Assembly: GCF_003265345.1 (NCBI RefSeq)
Contig: NZ_QFWW01000059.1
Location: 175,238 to 239,237, forward strand
Length of the DNA stretch: 64,000 bases
DNA from: Lentzea terrae
GTDB taxonomy: Bacteria; Actinomycetota; Actinomycetes; Mycobacteriales; Pseudonocardiaceae
Direction of reading: 5' to 3'
In this document: positions 24,410-33,100 of the stretch, piece after piece
Position numbering within the stretch: position 1 is the stretch's first letter
How the letters are laid out: each line of letters begins with the position of its first letter
Made by a program: the position numbers and the translations under genes
The notes under the pieces: generated by a model
The model's database searches: none
What the model saw: only the letters and a program-made list of their open reading frames with translations
What the model was told of the DNA's origin: nothing

Positions 24410-24921
24410 CGACGGCCGCCGAACTGCCACTCGTGCACCTCGACCGCGTCGTAGCGGTCGAGGGTCAGCAGCGCCGCCGGGTCAGCTGACCGGACCAACG
24501 CCGCAGTACCCAGCCACTGGGTGCCGTCGTCGGACAGCAACGGCCCGTACGCGACCAACTCCTCCGTGCGCCCAGGCACGAGGTCGACGGGCTCCCCGGA
24601 TCCGAACCCGAGCACGAGGTGACCTTCGCGGCCGCCGGTGAAGTCCCACATCGTCCGCCCGAGCACGTTGCGCCACCTGCGCACCAGCACGTCCCGGTAC
24701 GCGCCGGCCTGGTAGCAGGGCTCGTCGAACGCGAACGCACGCGCCTCAGCCGCAGAAGGCACGTCGACGATGTGCACGCTGCCGGTCAACACCCCGCCGT
24801 CAAACACAGGACCGCGGGCGATCAGCGGGAACCGATCCATGTAGGACCAGTGCTCCTCGATCAGCTTCTCCCGCAACGGCAGCGAGCCGGGCCGGTCCCG
24901 GTGGTAGCAGAAGAACTCCAC
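24406..24921 (-). CDS. YciI-related protein
   Basis: A 171-residue protein; GTG 24921 is chosen because it shares one base with the stop of the upstream MmcQ-like gene. The first 95 residues resemble the YciI/YCII fold (FCYHRDRPGS near the start, LTGSVHIVDVPSAAEARAFAFDEP). The last 75 residues form a second region that may repeat the fold. YciI relatives have a His-Asp pair of uncertain enzymatic role. Last gene of the PAC2-MmcQ-YciI operon. Confidence 0.8.
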   Translation of the reverse strand: MEFFCYHRDRPGSLPLREKLIEEHWSYMDRFPLIARGPVFDGGVLTGSVHIVDVPSAAEARAFAFDEPCYQAGAYRDVLVRRWRNVLGRTMWDFTGGREGHLVLGFGSGEPVDLVPGRTEELVAYGPLLSDDGTQWLGTAALVRSADPAALLTLDRYDAVEVHEWQFGGRR

Positions 24922-25280
24922 TACCTGCGCCTCGCCCGTGCGTGCCACGCCTCGACGATCAGCTCTTCCAACTCCCCCACCTCGATGTGCTCCAACCGCA
25001 CCAGAATCGCCGGATACCCCTGGAAATGCGGTGTGGTGAAGTAGACCGACTCATCGGAGGCCAGCAACGCCTCCTTGGCCCCGAGATCCGGCACCCGTGC
25101 CGCCAGAATCGGCCCAGACGGCGCAGAAGACCCCAAAGCGGCGATATCGGTCTTGCGCAACGGCCGTTCCCACACGAAGAGCTTGTCCTTGACCCTCCAG
25201 TCGACGACGCCCTCCCGCACCCGCTCCGTCACGTCGGGCATGGAGGTGGCGATCCGGCGCACGTCGTTCCAGGTGGCCAT
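24921..25280 (-). CDS. MmcQ/YjbR family DNA-binding-like protein
   Basis: A 119-residue protein from ATG 25280 (GGAG upstream). ATSMPDVTERVREG at the N-terminus, KLFVWERPL and the central YFTTPHFQGYPAILVRL are the MmcQ/YjbR signatures. The fold is CyaY-like; biochemical function unknown. Lies 9 bp downstream of the PAC2 gene and overlaps the next gene. Confidence 0.88.
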   Translation of the reverse strand: MATWNDVRRIATSMPDVTERVREGVVDWRVKDKLFVWERPLRKTDIAALGSSAPSGPILAARVPDLGAKEALLASDESVYFTTPHFQGYPAILVRLEHIEVGELEELIVEAWHARARRR

Positions 25281-25289
25281 CACAAGCTC

Positions 25290-26180
25290 CTACAGGTGGT
25301 CCGGCGGACGCTGCTGCTCGGCCAGGAACCGTTCGAACTCGGCCCCCAGTTCGTCCGCGCTGGGGAGGTCGGTGTTGCCGACAGTCTGGATGAAGGCGTC
25401 GTACTGCCGCTCGAGCGCTTCCACCACCTGGGCTACTTCTTCCGACTCCGCCACCTGCCGGTGGATCTCGGCATCAGCGGCCTGAGCCGCGTCGATCAAC
25501 GACCCGATCGGCAACGCCAGGCCTGTCGCCCGTGCGACAGCGTCGAGCAGCGTCACCGCGGCGGTCGGGTACTGCGACTGCGCGAGGTAGTGCGGCACCT
25601 GGGCGGCGAAGCCCATCGCGTCGTGACCGGCCTGGCCGAGGCGGAACTCCAGCAGCCCGGAGACGTTGCCCGGCACCTGCACGCGGTTGAAGAACGGCTG
25701 GTACTCCGACACGAGCTCAGGCCGGGTCGCGTGGCCGATGACGTTCAACGGACGCGTGTGCGGCACACCCATCGGGATGCCGTGGAAACCGACGGTCAGG
25801 CGCACGCCCCAGCGGTCGATCAACGACTGGACCGCGCGCACGAACGCCTCCCAGCTGCGGTCCGGTTCGAGGCCGGTGAGCAGCAGGAACGGGTGACCGG
25901 CGCTGTCCCACAGCAGGTGCACGACCAGCTCGGGGGTGCCGTAGTCCTCCCAGTGGTCCGTCGCGTAGGTCATCAGCGGCCGGCGCGAGCGGTAGTCGAT
26001 CAGGCTGTCGATGTCGAACCGGGCGACGACCCGGCTCTCCAGCGTCTCCAGCAGGTGCTCGGCGAGCAAACGGCCCGCGGCACCGGCGTCCATGAAGCCC
26101 TCGAAGTGGTGCAGCAGCACCGCACCTGTCAGGTCCGGCACCTCCGAGTCCACCTCGTACAGGTTCTCCGGGTCCAGCAC
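25290..26180 (-). CDS. PAC2 family protein
   Basis: A 296-residue protein from GTG 26180 (GGAGG upstream). It has the PAC2 fold of archaeal/eukaryotic proteasome assembly chaperones: HHFEGFMDAGAAGRLLAEHLL, FDIDSLIDYRSRRPLM, TGFHGIPMGVPHTRP and a C-terminal helix-rich segment. Actinobacteria with proteasomes carry such genes, but a chaperone role here is unproven. First gene of a three-gene operon. Confidence 0.9.
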   Translation of the reverse strand: MLDPENLYEVDSEVPDLTGAVLLHHFEGFMDAGAAGRLLAEHLLETLESRVVARFDIDSLIDYRSRRPLMTYATDHWEDYGTPELVVHLLWDSAGHPFLLLTGLEPDRSWEAFVRAVQSLIDRWGVRLTVGFHGIPMGVPHTRPLNVIGHATRPELVSEYQPFFNRVQVPGNVSGLLEFRLGQAGHDAMGFAAQVPHYLAQSQYPTAAVTLLDAVARATGLALPIGSLIDAAQAADAEIHRQVAESEEVAQVVEALERQYDAFIQTVGNTDLPSADELGAEFERFLAEQQRPPDHL

Positions 26181-26275
26181 CGCACGCCTCCAAAACCGTC
26201 GTTTCAATCTCGTCAAAGCCAACCATGTGGGCACGAGACTGATTCCGCACGGGTCGATTAGCCCATACGGCTCGT

Positions 26276-26920
26276 GTGAGCGCATCACCTCACGGGTACT
26301 CCAACGCGGTGGACAGGCGCTGGGTGATGCGTGGAGCTCTGGTCGCTGCCTTCTTCCTTCTCCTCGGCGCGACGCTGTTCGTGTTCGGGCAGTTCAAGCC
26401 CTTCGGTGACGCCTCGATCGACCGCAGCCAGCCCGCGATGCTCAAGTCGGTGCGGGACCTCAGCCAGTTTCACGCCGCGGCGGGCGAGTTCCAGGTCGTG
26501 CTGGACATCGAGCACGACGTGAAGTGGGTGCCGGCCCCGCTCGCCGGCGAGCGCACGTTGTTCGTGGCCGCCGGGTCGGTCAACGCCTACGTCGACTTCG
26601 GGACGCTCAAGGACGACGGGCTGATCGTGTCGCCGGACGGCAAGACCGTCGAGCTCCGGTTGCCGAAACCGCAGCTGGACAAGCCGAACATGCACCACGA
26701 CCGCTCGTACGTCTTCAGCCAGGAACGCGGGTTGATCAACGACCTGCAGGCGCTGGCCGGACCTCCTGACGTGCAACGGTTCTACATCGCCGGTGAAGCC
26801 AAGATCGCCGAGGCGGCCCGGCAGTCGGAGCTGCTCAAACGCGCGGAGGACAACACCCGCGTGATGCTCACCGGGATGCTGCAGTCGTTGGGATTCCAGG
26901 TGAAAGTGCTGACGGACTGA
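26276..26920 (+). CDS. DUF4230 domain protein, membrane-anchored
   Basis: A 214-residue protein with a single N-terminal helix (about 18-40) and an extracytoplasmic domain. LSQFHAAAGEFQVVLDIEHDVKWVP and FVAAGSVNAYVDFGTL match DUF4230. The GTG start at 26276 has no obvious ribosome site; a start at 26306 or 26327 would keep the helix. Function unknown. Divergent from the PAC2 gene. Confidence 0.8.
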   Translation: MSASPHGYSNAVDRRWVMRGALVAAFFLLLGATLFVFGQFKPFGDASIDRSQPAMLKSVRDLSQFHAAAGEFQVVLDIEHDVKWVPAPLAGERTLFVAAGSVNAYVDFGTLKDDGLIVSPDGKTVELRLPKPQLDKPNMHHDRSYVFSQERGLINDLQALAGPPDVQRFYIAGEAKIAEAARQSELLKRAEDNTRVMLTGMLQSLGFQVKVLTD

Positions 26921-26981
26921 ACCCTTTGCCGCTGTGCCCCGAACGTCGGGTGAGCCGGCCGCAGCGGGATAGGATTCGTTG

Positions 26982-28586
26982 GTGGAAGACGATCTGATGG
27001 CCTGGGCGCCCGCCGCGGGTGCCGCGCCCGCACCCGCGATCGCGTTACCGGGCTTCAGCAGTTTCCGCGTGATCGCGCAGGGCGGCGAGGGCACGATCTA
27101 CCGCGCCCGCCAGGACGGCCTGGGCCGCGACGTCGCGGTCAAGGTCCTGCAGGTCACCGACCCGGCCACCGTCGCCCGCTTCCGCCGCGAGCTGGCGATC
27201 ACCGTGGAGCTGGGCCGCCAGCACCCGCACATCGTCACGGTGCTCGACACCGGCACGCTCCCGGACGGCCGGCCGTGCATCGTCATGGAGTACTACGAGC
27301 GCGGCTCGTTGCACGACCGTCTGCGCGCGATGGGCCCGTTGCCCGTGCCGGACGTGGTGTCCGCGGGCATCGCCGTGGCCGACGCGCTGGCGTTCGCACA
27401 CGGCCAGGGCATCCTGCACCGCGACGTGAAGCCGCAGAACGTGCTCGTGCTGCCGACGTCCTACGTGCTGGCCGACTTCGGCATCGCGCGCGGCGCGGAC
27501 GCGGGCCACTCCGCGTCGCTGCAGATGGTCAGCTACCGCCACGCCGCTCCGCAGATGCTGGAGGGCGGCACCCCGTCGTTCGCCGACGACGTCTGGTCGC
27601 TCGGCTCCGCCCTGTTCACGCTGCTGGAGGGCAAGCCGCCGTTCGCCTCGGACAACCCGGACGAGGACACGCTGCTCTCCTACGTCGGCCGCGTCACCCG
27701 CGCCGAACCCCGTTCGCTGACCCGCTTCGACGTGCCTGCCGCGCTGGTCGCGGTGATCAACCGCTGTCTGCGCAAGGACCGCGCCGAACGCTTCGGCTCC
27801 GCGCTGGAACTGCGCGACGCGTTGCTGGCGGTCAACTCCGGCACCGCGCTCTCGGTGTCCACTGTGGACCCGGACGCGACCGCGATGCTGGGCGACCGCA
27901 CCTTCGTGATCCCGGACGGCCCGACCGAGGCACCGGGCTTCGGCCCGCGCGGGTTCGTGCCCGAGCCGGAACCGGAGCCAGAACCGGAGCAGGAACCTGA
28001 GCCGGACGACTCGTGGCGCGGCCAGTTGGAGGATCTGACCTACCGCCACCAGGATCTGGTCGTTGCTCCGCCGGTGCGCCCGGTCGCGACGCTGCCGTCC
28101 GTGGACCTGCCTCCGGTCGAACCGATGACCGGCCCGGTCCGCAAGTCGCGCCGCGGCGGCGTGCTGGCGCTGCTGGCCGTGGTGGCGGTGACGGGCGGCG
28201 TCATCGCGGGTCTGCTCCTCAACCGCCCGGCGGACCGGCAGTCCCAGTCGCCGGTGTCGACGACGCTGCCGGTGCCGACCACCGAGTCCACCGACGCGGG
28301 CCCGCCCCCGAACGCCGACCCGAAGTTCGTGCCGGTGCTGAAGCGCGCCGAGTACGAAGGCAAGGCGATCGAACTGGAGTGGTCGGACCCGAGCGCCGGC
28401 CAGGCCGAGTTCGTGGTGATCGACGTGACCGGCGCCAAGCCCGTTGCCGTGACCAGGGTGACCGGTGGTGGCACGAAGTACGTGATCGAGGACGGCGGCG
28501 GTGGCCGGCGTTGCTTCCAGATCGCGGCGTTCGGCTACAACGGCGAACGCGGCAGCTCGGCCAAGGTGTGCGCCGCCAAGAACTAG
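26982..28586 (+). CDS. Transmembrane Ser/Thr protein kinase
   Basis: A 534-residue kinase from GTG 26982 (AGGAT spaced 8). Residues about 25-280 are the Hanks-type catalytic domain: glycine loop AQGGEGTIYRA, Lys in VAVKVL, catalytic loop HRDVKPQN and DFGIARG. An acidic Glu-Pro repeat follows (about 325-345), then one membrane helix (about 390-412), and an external beta-rich domain ending with a Cys pair (CFQIAA, KVCAAKN). No PASTA repeats, so the sensed signal is unlike that of PknB. The catalytic residues are intact. Confidence 0.92.
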   Translation: MEDDLMAWAPAAGAAPAPAIALPGFSSFRVIAQGGEGTIYRARQDGLGRDVAVKVLQVTDPATVARFRRELAITVELGRQHPHIVTVLDTGTLPDGRPCIVMEYYERGSLHDRLRAMGPLPVPDVVSAGIAVADALAFAHGQGILHRDVKPQNVLVLPTSYVLADFGIARGADAGHSASLQMVSYRHAAPQMLEGGTPSFADDVWSLGSALFTLLEGKPPFASDNPDEDTLLSYVGRVTRAEPRSLTRFDVPAALVAVINRCLRKDRAERFGSALELRDALLAVNSGTALSVSTVDPDATAMLGDRTFVIPDGPTEAPGFGPRGFVPEPEPEPEPEQEPEPDDSWRGQLEDLTYRHQDLVVAPPVRPVATLPSVDLPPVEPMTGPVRKSRRGGVLALLAVVAVTGGVIAGLLLNRPADRQSQSPVSTTLPVPTTESTDAGPPPNADPKFVPVLKRAEYEGKAIELEWSDPSAGQAEFVVIDVTGAKPVAVTRVTGGGTKYVIEDGGGGRRCFQIAAFGYNGERGSSAKVCAAKN

Positions 28587-28602
28587 CGGTGTCGCTCAGC
28601 CG

Positions 28603-28833
28603 TCACATGCTCGCCCAGAGGTAGTACTGGTTGCTGTCCGCCGCCAGCCGGCAACTGGTCTGCTTGCCGTGCTCCTGCTGATAGGCCGCACCGTCGGTCT
28701 GGCATTCCTGCAGGCCCGCGGAGTCGGCGATGTACGGGCCCATGACCGACACGTCGCCCGGTGCCGCGGACGCCGTTCCTCCCAGCGCCGCGAACACGAC
28801 CGCGGTAGCGCACACCATCTTCGTGAACTTCAT
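28603..28833 (-). CDS. Small secreted protein with one Cys pair
   Basis: A 76-residue protein from ATG 28833 (GGGGGAGAC upstream). A clear signal peptide (MKFTKMVCATAVVFAALGG, cleavage after ASA at about 24) precedes a mature peptide of about 52 residues with two Cys, probably one disulfide, and QYYLWASM at the end. No family recognised. Lies tail to tail with the kinase gene. Confidence 0.75.
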   Translation of the reverse strand: MKFTKMVCATAVVFAALGGTASAAPGDVSVMGPYIADSAGLQECQTDGAAYQQEHGKQTSCRLAADSNQYYLWASM

Positions 28834-28918
28834 GTCTCCCCCAGAGACTCGACGACTGGTTCGCTCACGAACGCTACCGCGCGAACTCCGGGAGTTGATC
28901 ACAGTTGCACGGGTACCG

Positions 28919-30916
28919 CTAACGGCGCAGCAGCGGCCGCGGATCGACGGCCCACACCGCCTTGCGCCACCAGGAAGCCTTGCGCCGCACCGCCTTCCGC
29001 ACCTGCCGGGCCAGTCGCCAGCTGTCCTCCTGGCGGGTCGGCTGCGGTGCGAACGCGGCCTCGTCCACCAGCACCGCCAGCCGCACGCCCGCATCACCCC
29101 ACTCGCGCCCCACGTCCGGCACCGTCCGGCTGGCCCGCGGCCGCAACCCGGCGAGCTGCAACGAGTCCAGCACCTCGTGCCACGCCCCGACCGGCCCGGC
29201 CGCCCTCAACCGCACCCGCCGCGCAGTCCGCGCCACGTACAGCCCCACCAGCAGCAACACCGGCGCGAACACCCAGAACGGGAACCCGGCTGGTTTTTCC
29301 GGAGCGGCAACAGCGTCCGGCTGCACCGGCGTCGGCTGCACCAGCGGCGGCACCGAAGGCAACGACGTGGGCGTCGGCTTCGCGGTCGTGGACGCGAGCC
29401 GGTTCAGCACCTCCCGCTTGGACGCGGCACTGGGCCCGCTTCCGTTGCCGGACACGGGATCGAACGCCACCCACCCCCACCCGCTGAAGTACACCTCCGG
29501 CCAGGCCGTGGCATCCGCGGCCCGGACGATCCGTTCCCCGTTCTGCTCCGGCACCGGCTGGAACCCGACCACCACCCGCGTGGGCAACCCGACCGCCCGC
29601 GCGAGCACCGCGTAAGCCGACGCGAACTGCTCGGCCGTCCCCGCCCCAGCACCGGACTCTCCCGCCGCACCGAACAGGAACGTCTCCAGCCGCGCATAAG
29701 ACGACCCGACCGGCGCCTCCGCGTCCGGCCGCCGGTTGAGCCGCACGACCTGCTCCAACGCCACCGCCTTCTCGTACGGCGTGCGGGCGCTCTGGGTGGC
29801 CTGCCGCGCATACTCCGCCAACGTGAACGGCAACCGCGGCAACGCCGTGTACCTCGTCGCGTCGACAGGCACCTTCGCCTCGCTCAGATCCGTGTCGGCA
29901 GGCGTCTCGAGCGTGCCGCGCACGGTGTAGCTGAGTCCGGTCCTGAGCCCGTCCGCCACCACCAGCGACCCGGTGTCCGGATCCACCATCGCGTTGCTCA
30001 ACGACACCGCCTGCGGCTTCCCCACCCCAGGCAACCACTCCCCCTGCAGCCCGGTGATCGTGAGGTCGACGCTGGCGTCCTGGAACTTCCCACCAGTGGG
30101 CAAGTCCGGCGCGTCCACCACCCCCAGCGGCCCATAGGTGCTGGCCGCCTCCCACGACGCCCCGGAGTACCGGCTGAGCGTCACCAGCCGCACCGGCACC
30201 TCAGGCCCGCGCATCCGGAAGAGCTCCGCCTCCCCCTGCGCGGCCCACGCGGCAAGCTGCGGCAACGGATTCGCGATGGCCACGTTGGTGACCGGCGGCG
30301 TGACCAACTTGCGCGGCTCAAACCCGTTGGTGGGCAACACGAACGCCACCAAGGTCAACGCCGCCAGCGCCGTCGCCAACACCGCAGGCGGCACCACGGG
30401 CCCACGCCGGTCGATGATCAGCCATCCCAACGCCAGCAACACCACCAGCACGAGCGCCACCAGCCCGTACTTGTCCGCGCGCCCCGTGGTGAGCAACGCC
30501 GCCGACACGTACAGCACCGCCGCCCCCAACGCGGGCACGAACAACGCCGTGTTCCGCTTGGTCACCGACAACACCGTCACCGTGGACACACCGATGATCA
30601 GCAACAGGCCGGGCACCAGAAGCTCCGGCGTGGCAGGGGCCGGCCGCGCGGCCGTGAGGAGTCTGGGGACGGTGTCGAGCAACACCCACGTCGGGTCGCG
30701 GTCCGGGGACGCGCCACGGGCCGCGAAGAAACCGCCTGACATCGCCAGCACCATGACGGCCAGCGCGGCCAGGCCAGCCGGCACCAGGCGCTTCAGCAGC
30801 AGGGCGAGGAAGCCGGTGAACGCGGCCAGTCCGAAGTAGACGAACGCGCCGTCCCAGGCCTGGGCCAGTTGGAGGGAGGCGACGAGCAGGATGGCGGCCA
30901 CCCACGCGTACTTCAT
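28919..30916 (-). CDS. Transglutaminase-like (TgpA/DUF3488) membrane protein, likely inactive
   Basis: A 665-residue protein from ATG 30916. About six N-terminal helices (to residue 200), an external transglutaminase-core domain (about 330-500), another helix near 555 and a C-terminal cytoplasmic tail. The core segment reads GTAEQFASAYAVLARAVGLP, where active relatives have Cys before EQFA, and DATAWPEVYF, where they have His after DA. Thus Cys is Ala and His is Thr, while the FDP Asp remains. It is therefore probably a structural or binding pseudoenzyme. Terminal gene of the Fn3-MoxR-DUF58 operon, which in other bacteria acts at the cell envelope. Confidence 0.85.
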   Translation of the reverse strand: MKYAWVAAILLVASLQLAQAWDGAFVYFGLAAFTGFLALLLKRLVPAGLAALAVMVLAMSGGFFAARGASPDRDPTWVLLDTVPRLLTAARPAPATPELLVPGLLLIIGVSTVTVLSVTKRNTALFVPALGAAVLYVSAALLTTGRADKYGLVALVLVVLLALGWLIIDRRGPVVPPAVLATALAALTLVAFVLPTNGFEPRKLVTPPVTNVAIANPLPQLAAWAAQGEAELFRMRGPEVPVRLVTLSRYSGASWEAASTYGPLGVVDAPDLPTGGKFQDASVDLTITGLQGEWLPGVGKPQAVSLSNAMVDPDTGSLVVADGLRTGLSYTVRGTLETPADTDLSEAKVPVDATRYTALPRLPFTLAEYARQATQSARTPYEKAVALEQVVRLNRRPDAEAPVGSSYARLETFLFGAAGESGAGAGTAEQFASAYAVLARAVGLPTRVVVGFQPVPEQNGERIVRAADATAWPEVYFSGWGWVAFDPVSGNGSGPSAASKREVLNRLASTTAKPTPTSLPSVPPLVQPTPVQPDAVAAPEKPAGFPFWVFAPVLLLVGLYVARTARRVRLRAAGPVGAWHEVLDSLQLAGLRPRASRTVPDVGREWGDAGVRLAVLVDEAAFAPQPTRQEDSWRLARQVRKAVRRKASWWRKAVWAVDPRPLLRR

Positions 30917-31041
30917 CACGACACCGCCCAACCAGACGCGCGGGACGAACCGATCCGACGACCAGATGCGCAAGCCAGACCGACCCGGCCGCCAGACCCG
31001 CATACCTCATCAGGCGCGCCCGCAAGCCACGCGTACTTCAT
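30916..31041 (-). CDS. 41-residue coupled ORF repeating the start of the next gene
   Basis: ATG 31041 overlaps the DUF58 stop (ATGA) and the TGA shares one base with the ATG of the transglutaminase-like gene (TGATG), so ribosomes could pass through all three. It begins MKYAWLAG, against MKYAWVAA in the next gene. A third degenerate copy (MRYAGLAA, one frame over) lies in between near 31010. The rest is Gly/Ser/Arg-rich and looks non-globular. It may be only a coupling device or a duplication scar. Confidence 0.45.
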   Translation of the reverse strand: MKYAWLAGAPDEVCGSGGRVGLACASGRRIGSSRASGWAVS

Positions 31042-32144
31042 CGGGCCACCACCGCGTTCCACGAGTCGACCAGGTCCTCGGCCTTCGCCCCGCTGATCAC
31101 CAAAACCGACCCGGCCGCCCCCACCGGACGCTTCTCCTCCACCACCAGCACAACGCCGAACGCAGCCCGCCCAGCCTCCAGCACCAGCGCGGGCACGGCG
31201 GTTCCGCTGATCACCGCCACCACGTCGAGGTCGCGCACCGGCACCGAAGGACGTCCATCGACGTCCTGCAGCTCCAGGTCCGCCAGTGCGGCCAGGATCG
31301 GCGCCGAGTCCTGGGTTTCCTCCAGGTCGGTGCCGCCGGACGACGTCAGCAGCCGCACCGGGTGGCCCTGTTCCAGGGCTGAGGTGATCAGCGACGCCGC
31401 CACCTCGACCGCCTCCTCGAACCGCTGCTCGAGCGAGTACGACGAAGCTCTGTCGTCGAGCAGCACGGCCAGGTGTGGGCGGGCGGGGTCGGCGTCCTCG
31501 CGGATCATCAGCGTGCCGGTGCGCGCGGACGTCGCCCAGTGCAGGCGGCGCAGGTCGTCGCCCGGCACGTATTCGCGCAGGCCCACCAGGTCGGTGCCGC
31601 CGCGTTCGACGCGTTCGTCGGCGCCTACCTGGCCGCGGCGGGCGCCGGACGGCAGGCCGCGCACGGGCAGCACGCGCGGCACGACGCGCACCTGCACCAC
31701 CTCGCCCAGCACGGTGCGCGTCTGGGCCAGACCGGCCAAGCCCTTGCGCCGCAACGTCAGCGGGCCGACGTCGAACACGCCGCGTCGCTCGGTCGGAATC
31801 GCGTAGTCGACGGCCTCGACCGCACCCGGCGACAGCAGCGGCACGTCCACGGCCATGGCCGTACCCGCGACCAGATCCACCGCGTCCAACGCCACCGGCC
31901 AGCGACCGGAAGACGACAGTTCCAACCGGCCGCTGCACCGGGCCAGGCGCGGCACGGTGCGTGGACGGACGGTCCGCGACACCGTCAGCGGCGAGGCCAC
32001 CAGCACCGAGACCGCAGAGGCGACCACCAAAGCAACTAAAGCCAAACCGAACGCCGCCATGCCCGCGTAGCGCCACCACAGGCCGACGCCGAGCATCAGC
32101 AGGCCCAGCACCGCGGTTCCGGTGCCGCGCAACGTGAGTCTCAT
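31038..32144 (-). CDS. DUF58 domain protein
   Basis: A 368-residue protein with two N-terminal helices (about 8-50) and a DUF58 von Willebrand-like domain: VGLREYVPGDDLRRLHWATSAR (about 200-221) is the family signature. RxxLHW and the following RE.D.AR motif are typical. Works with MoxR ATPases in envelope maturation by analogy. The ATG overlaps the MoxR stop (ATGA). Confidence 0.92.
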   Translation of the reverse strand: MRLTLRGTGTAVLGLLMLGVGLWWRYAGMAAFGLALVALVVASAVSVLVASPLTVSRTVRPRTVPRLARCSGRLELSSSGRWPVALDAVDLVAGTAMAVDVPLLSPGAVEAVDYAIPTERRGVFDVGPLTLRRKGLAGLAQTRTVLGEVVQVRVVPRVLPVRGLPSGARRGQVGADERVERGGTDLVGLREYVPGDDLRRLHWATSARTGTLMIREDADPARPHLAVLLDDRASSYSLEQRFEEAVEVAASLITSALEQGHPVRLLTSSGGTDLEETQDSAPILAALADLELQDVDGRPSVPVRDLDVVAVISGTAVPALVLEAGRAAFGVVLVVEEKRPVGAAGSVLVISGAKAEDLVDSWNAVVAR

Positions 32145-33100
32145 GCGGGCTTGGGCACCGGCACGCGCGAGAGGACGTCGGCCAGCACCTCGGACGTCGT
32201 CACGCCCGCCAGCACGCTCTCCCGCGTCAGCACCAGGCGGTGGGCCAGCACCGGATCCGCGATGTCCTGGACGTCCTGCGGCACCACGAAATGCCGGCCC
32301 TTCGACGCCGCGTACACCTGCGCACACCGCACCAGCGTCCGCAGACCACGCGTCGACGTGCCGAGCCGCAGCCGCTCGTCCGAACGCGTGCCCACGCCCA
32401 AAGAGGACACGTACTGCAGGATCGGATCGGCCACGTGCAGCAGCGAAAGCCGCCCGCTGAACGCACTCACCTCGCGCGGTGACGTCACCGTGCGCACGTC
32501 GGCGATCCGGCCCGCGCCACTGCCCGGACGCAGCACGTCCAGCTCGTCCTCCACCGACGGGTAGCCGATCGAGGTGCGCACCATGAACCTGTCCAGCTGC
32601 GCCTCCGGCAACCGGTACGTGCCGTCGAGGTCGATCGGGTTCTGCGTCGCCACCACGAGGAACGGGTCGGGCACCGCGTGCCCGACGCCGTCGATCGTGA
32701 CCGTCCGCTCCTCCATGACCTCCAGCAACGCCGACTGCGTCTTGGCCGCCGCGCGGTTGATCTCGTCCGCCAGCACGATGTTCGCGAACACCGGACCCGG
32801 CCGGAACCGGATCTGCCCCGTCTGCGGGTCGTACACCGACGTGCCCGTGACGTCGGACGGCAGCAGGTCCGGCGTGAACTGCACCCGCCGCGACACACCG
32901 CCCAACGCACCCGCGACCGCACGCGCCAGCGTCGTCTTTCCCGTGCCCGGCACGTCTTCCAGCAGCACGTGGCCGCCGGCGAACATCGCCACCAGCACCA
33001 GGTCGATCACGTCGCGCTTGCCGCGCACCGCGCTCTCGACCGCGTCACCGAGCCGGGTGTGCAGGTCGCGGAAGGCGGAAACCTCACCGGTGTCGATCAC
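32141..33100 (-). CDS. MoxR-type AAA+ ATPase
   Basis: A 319-residue MoxR ATPase from GTG 33100 (AGAGGAAAA upstream), which overlaps the stop of the Fn3 gene. Walker A is EDVPGTGKTTLARA near residue 48, Walker B IVLADEINRAAAKTQSALLEVMEE split over about 107-130, sensor 1 VVATQNPID, and the lid contains STRGLRTL. All catalytic residues are present. Acts as a chaperone-like partner of the DUF58 protein. Confidence 0.95.
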   Translation of the reverse strand: MIDTGEVSAFRDLHTRLGDAVESAVRGKRDVIDLVLVAMFAGGHVLLEDVPGTGKTTLARAVAGALGGVSRRVQFTPDLLPSDVTGTSVYDPQTGQIRFRPGPVFANIVLADEINRAAAKTQSALLEVMEERTVTIDGVGHAVPDPFLVVATQNPIDLDGTYRLPEAQLDRFMVRTSIGYPSVEDELDVLRPGSGAGRIADVRTVTSPREVSAFSGRLSLLHVADPILQYVSSLGVGTRSDERLRLGTSTRGLRTLVRCAQVYAASKGRHFVVPQDVQDIADPVLAHRLVLTRESVLAGVTTSEVLADVLSRVPVPKPA

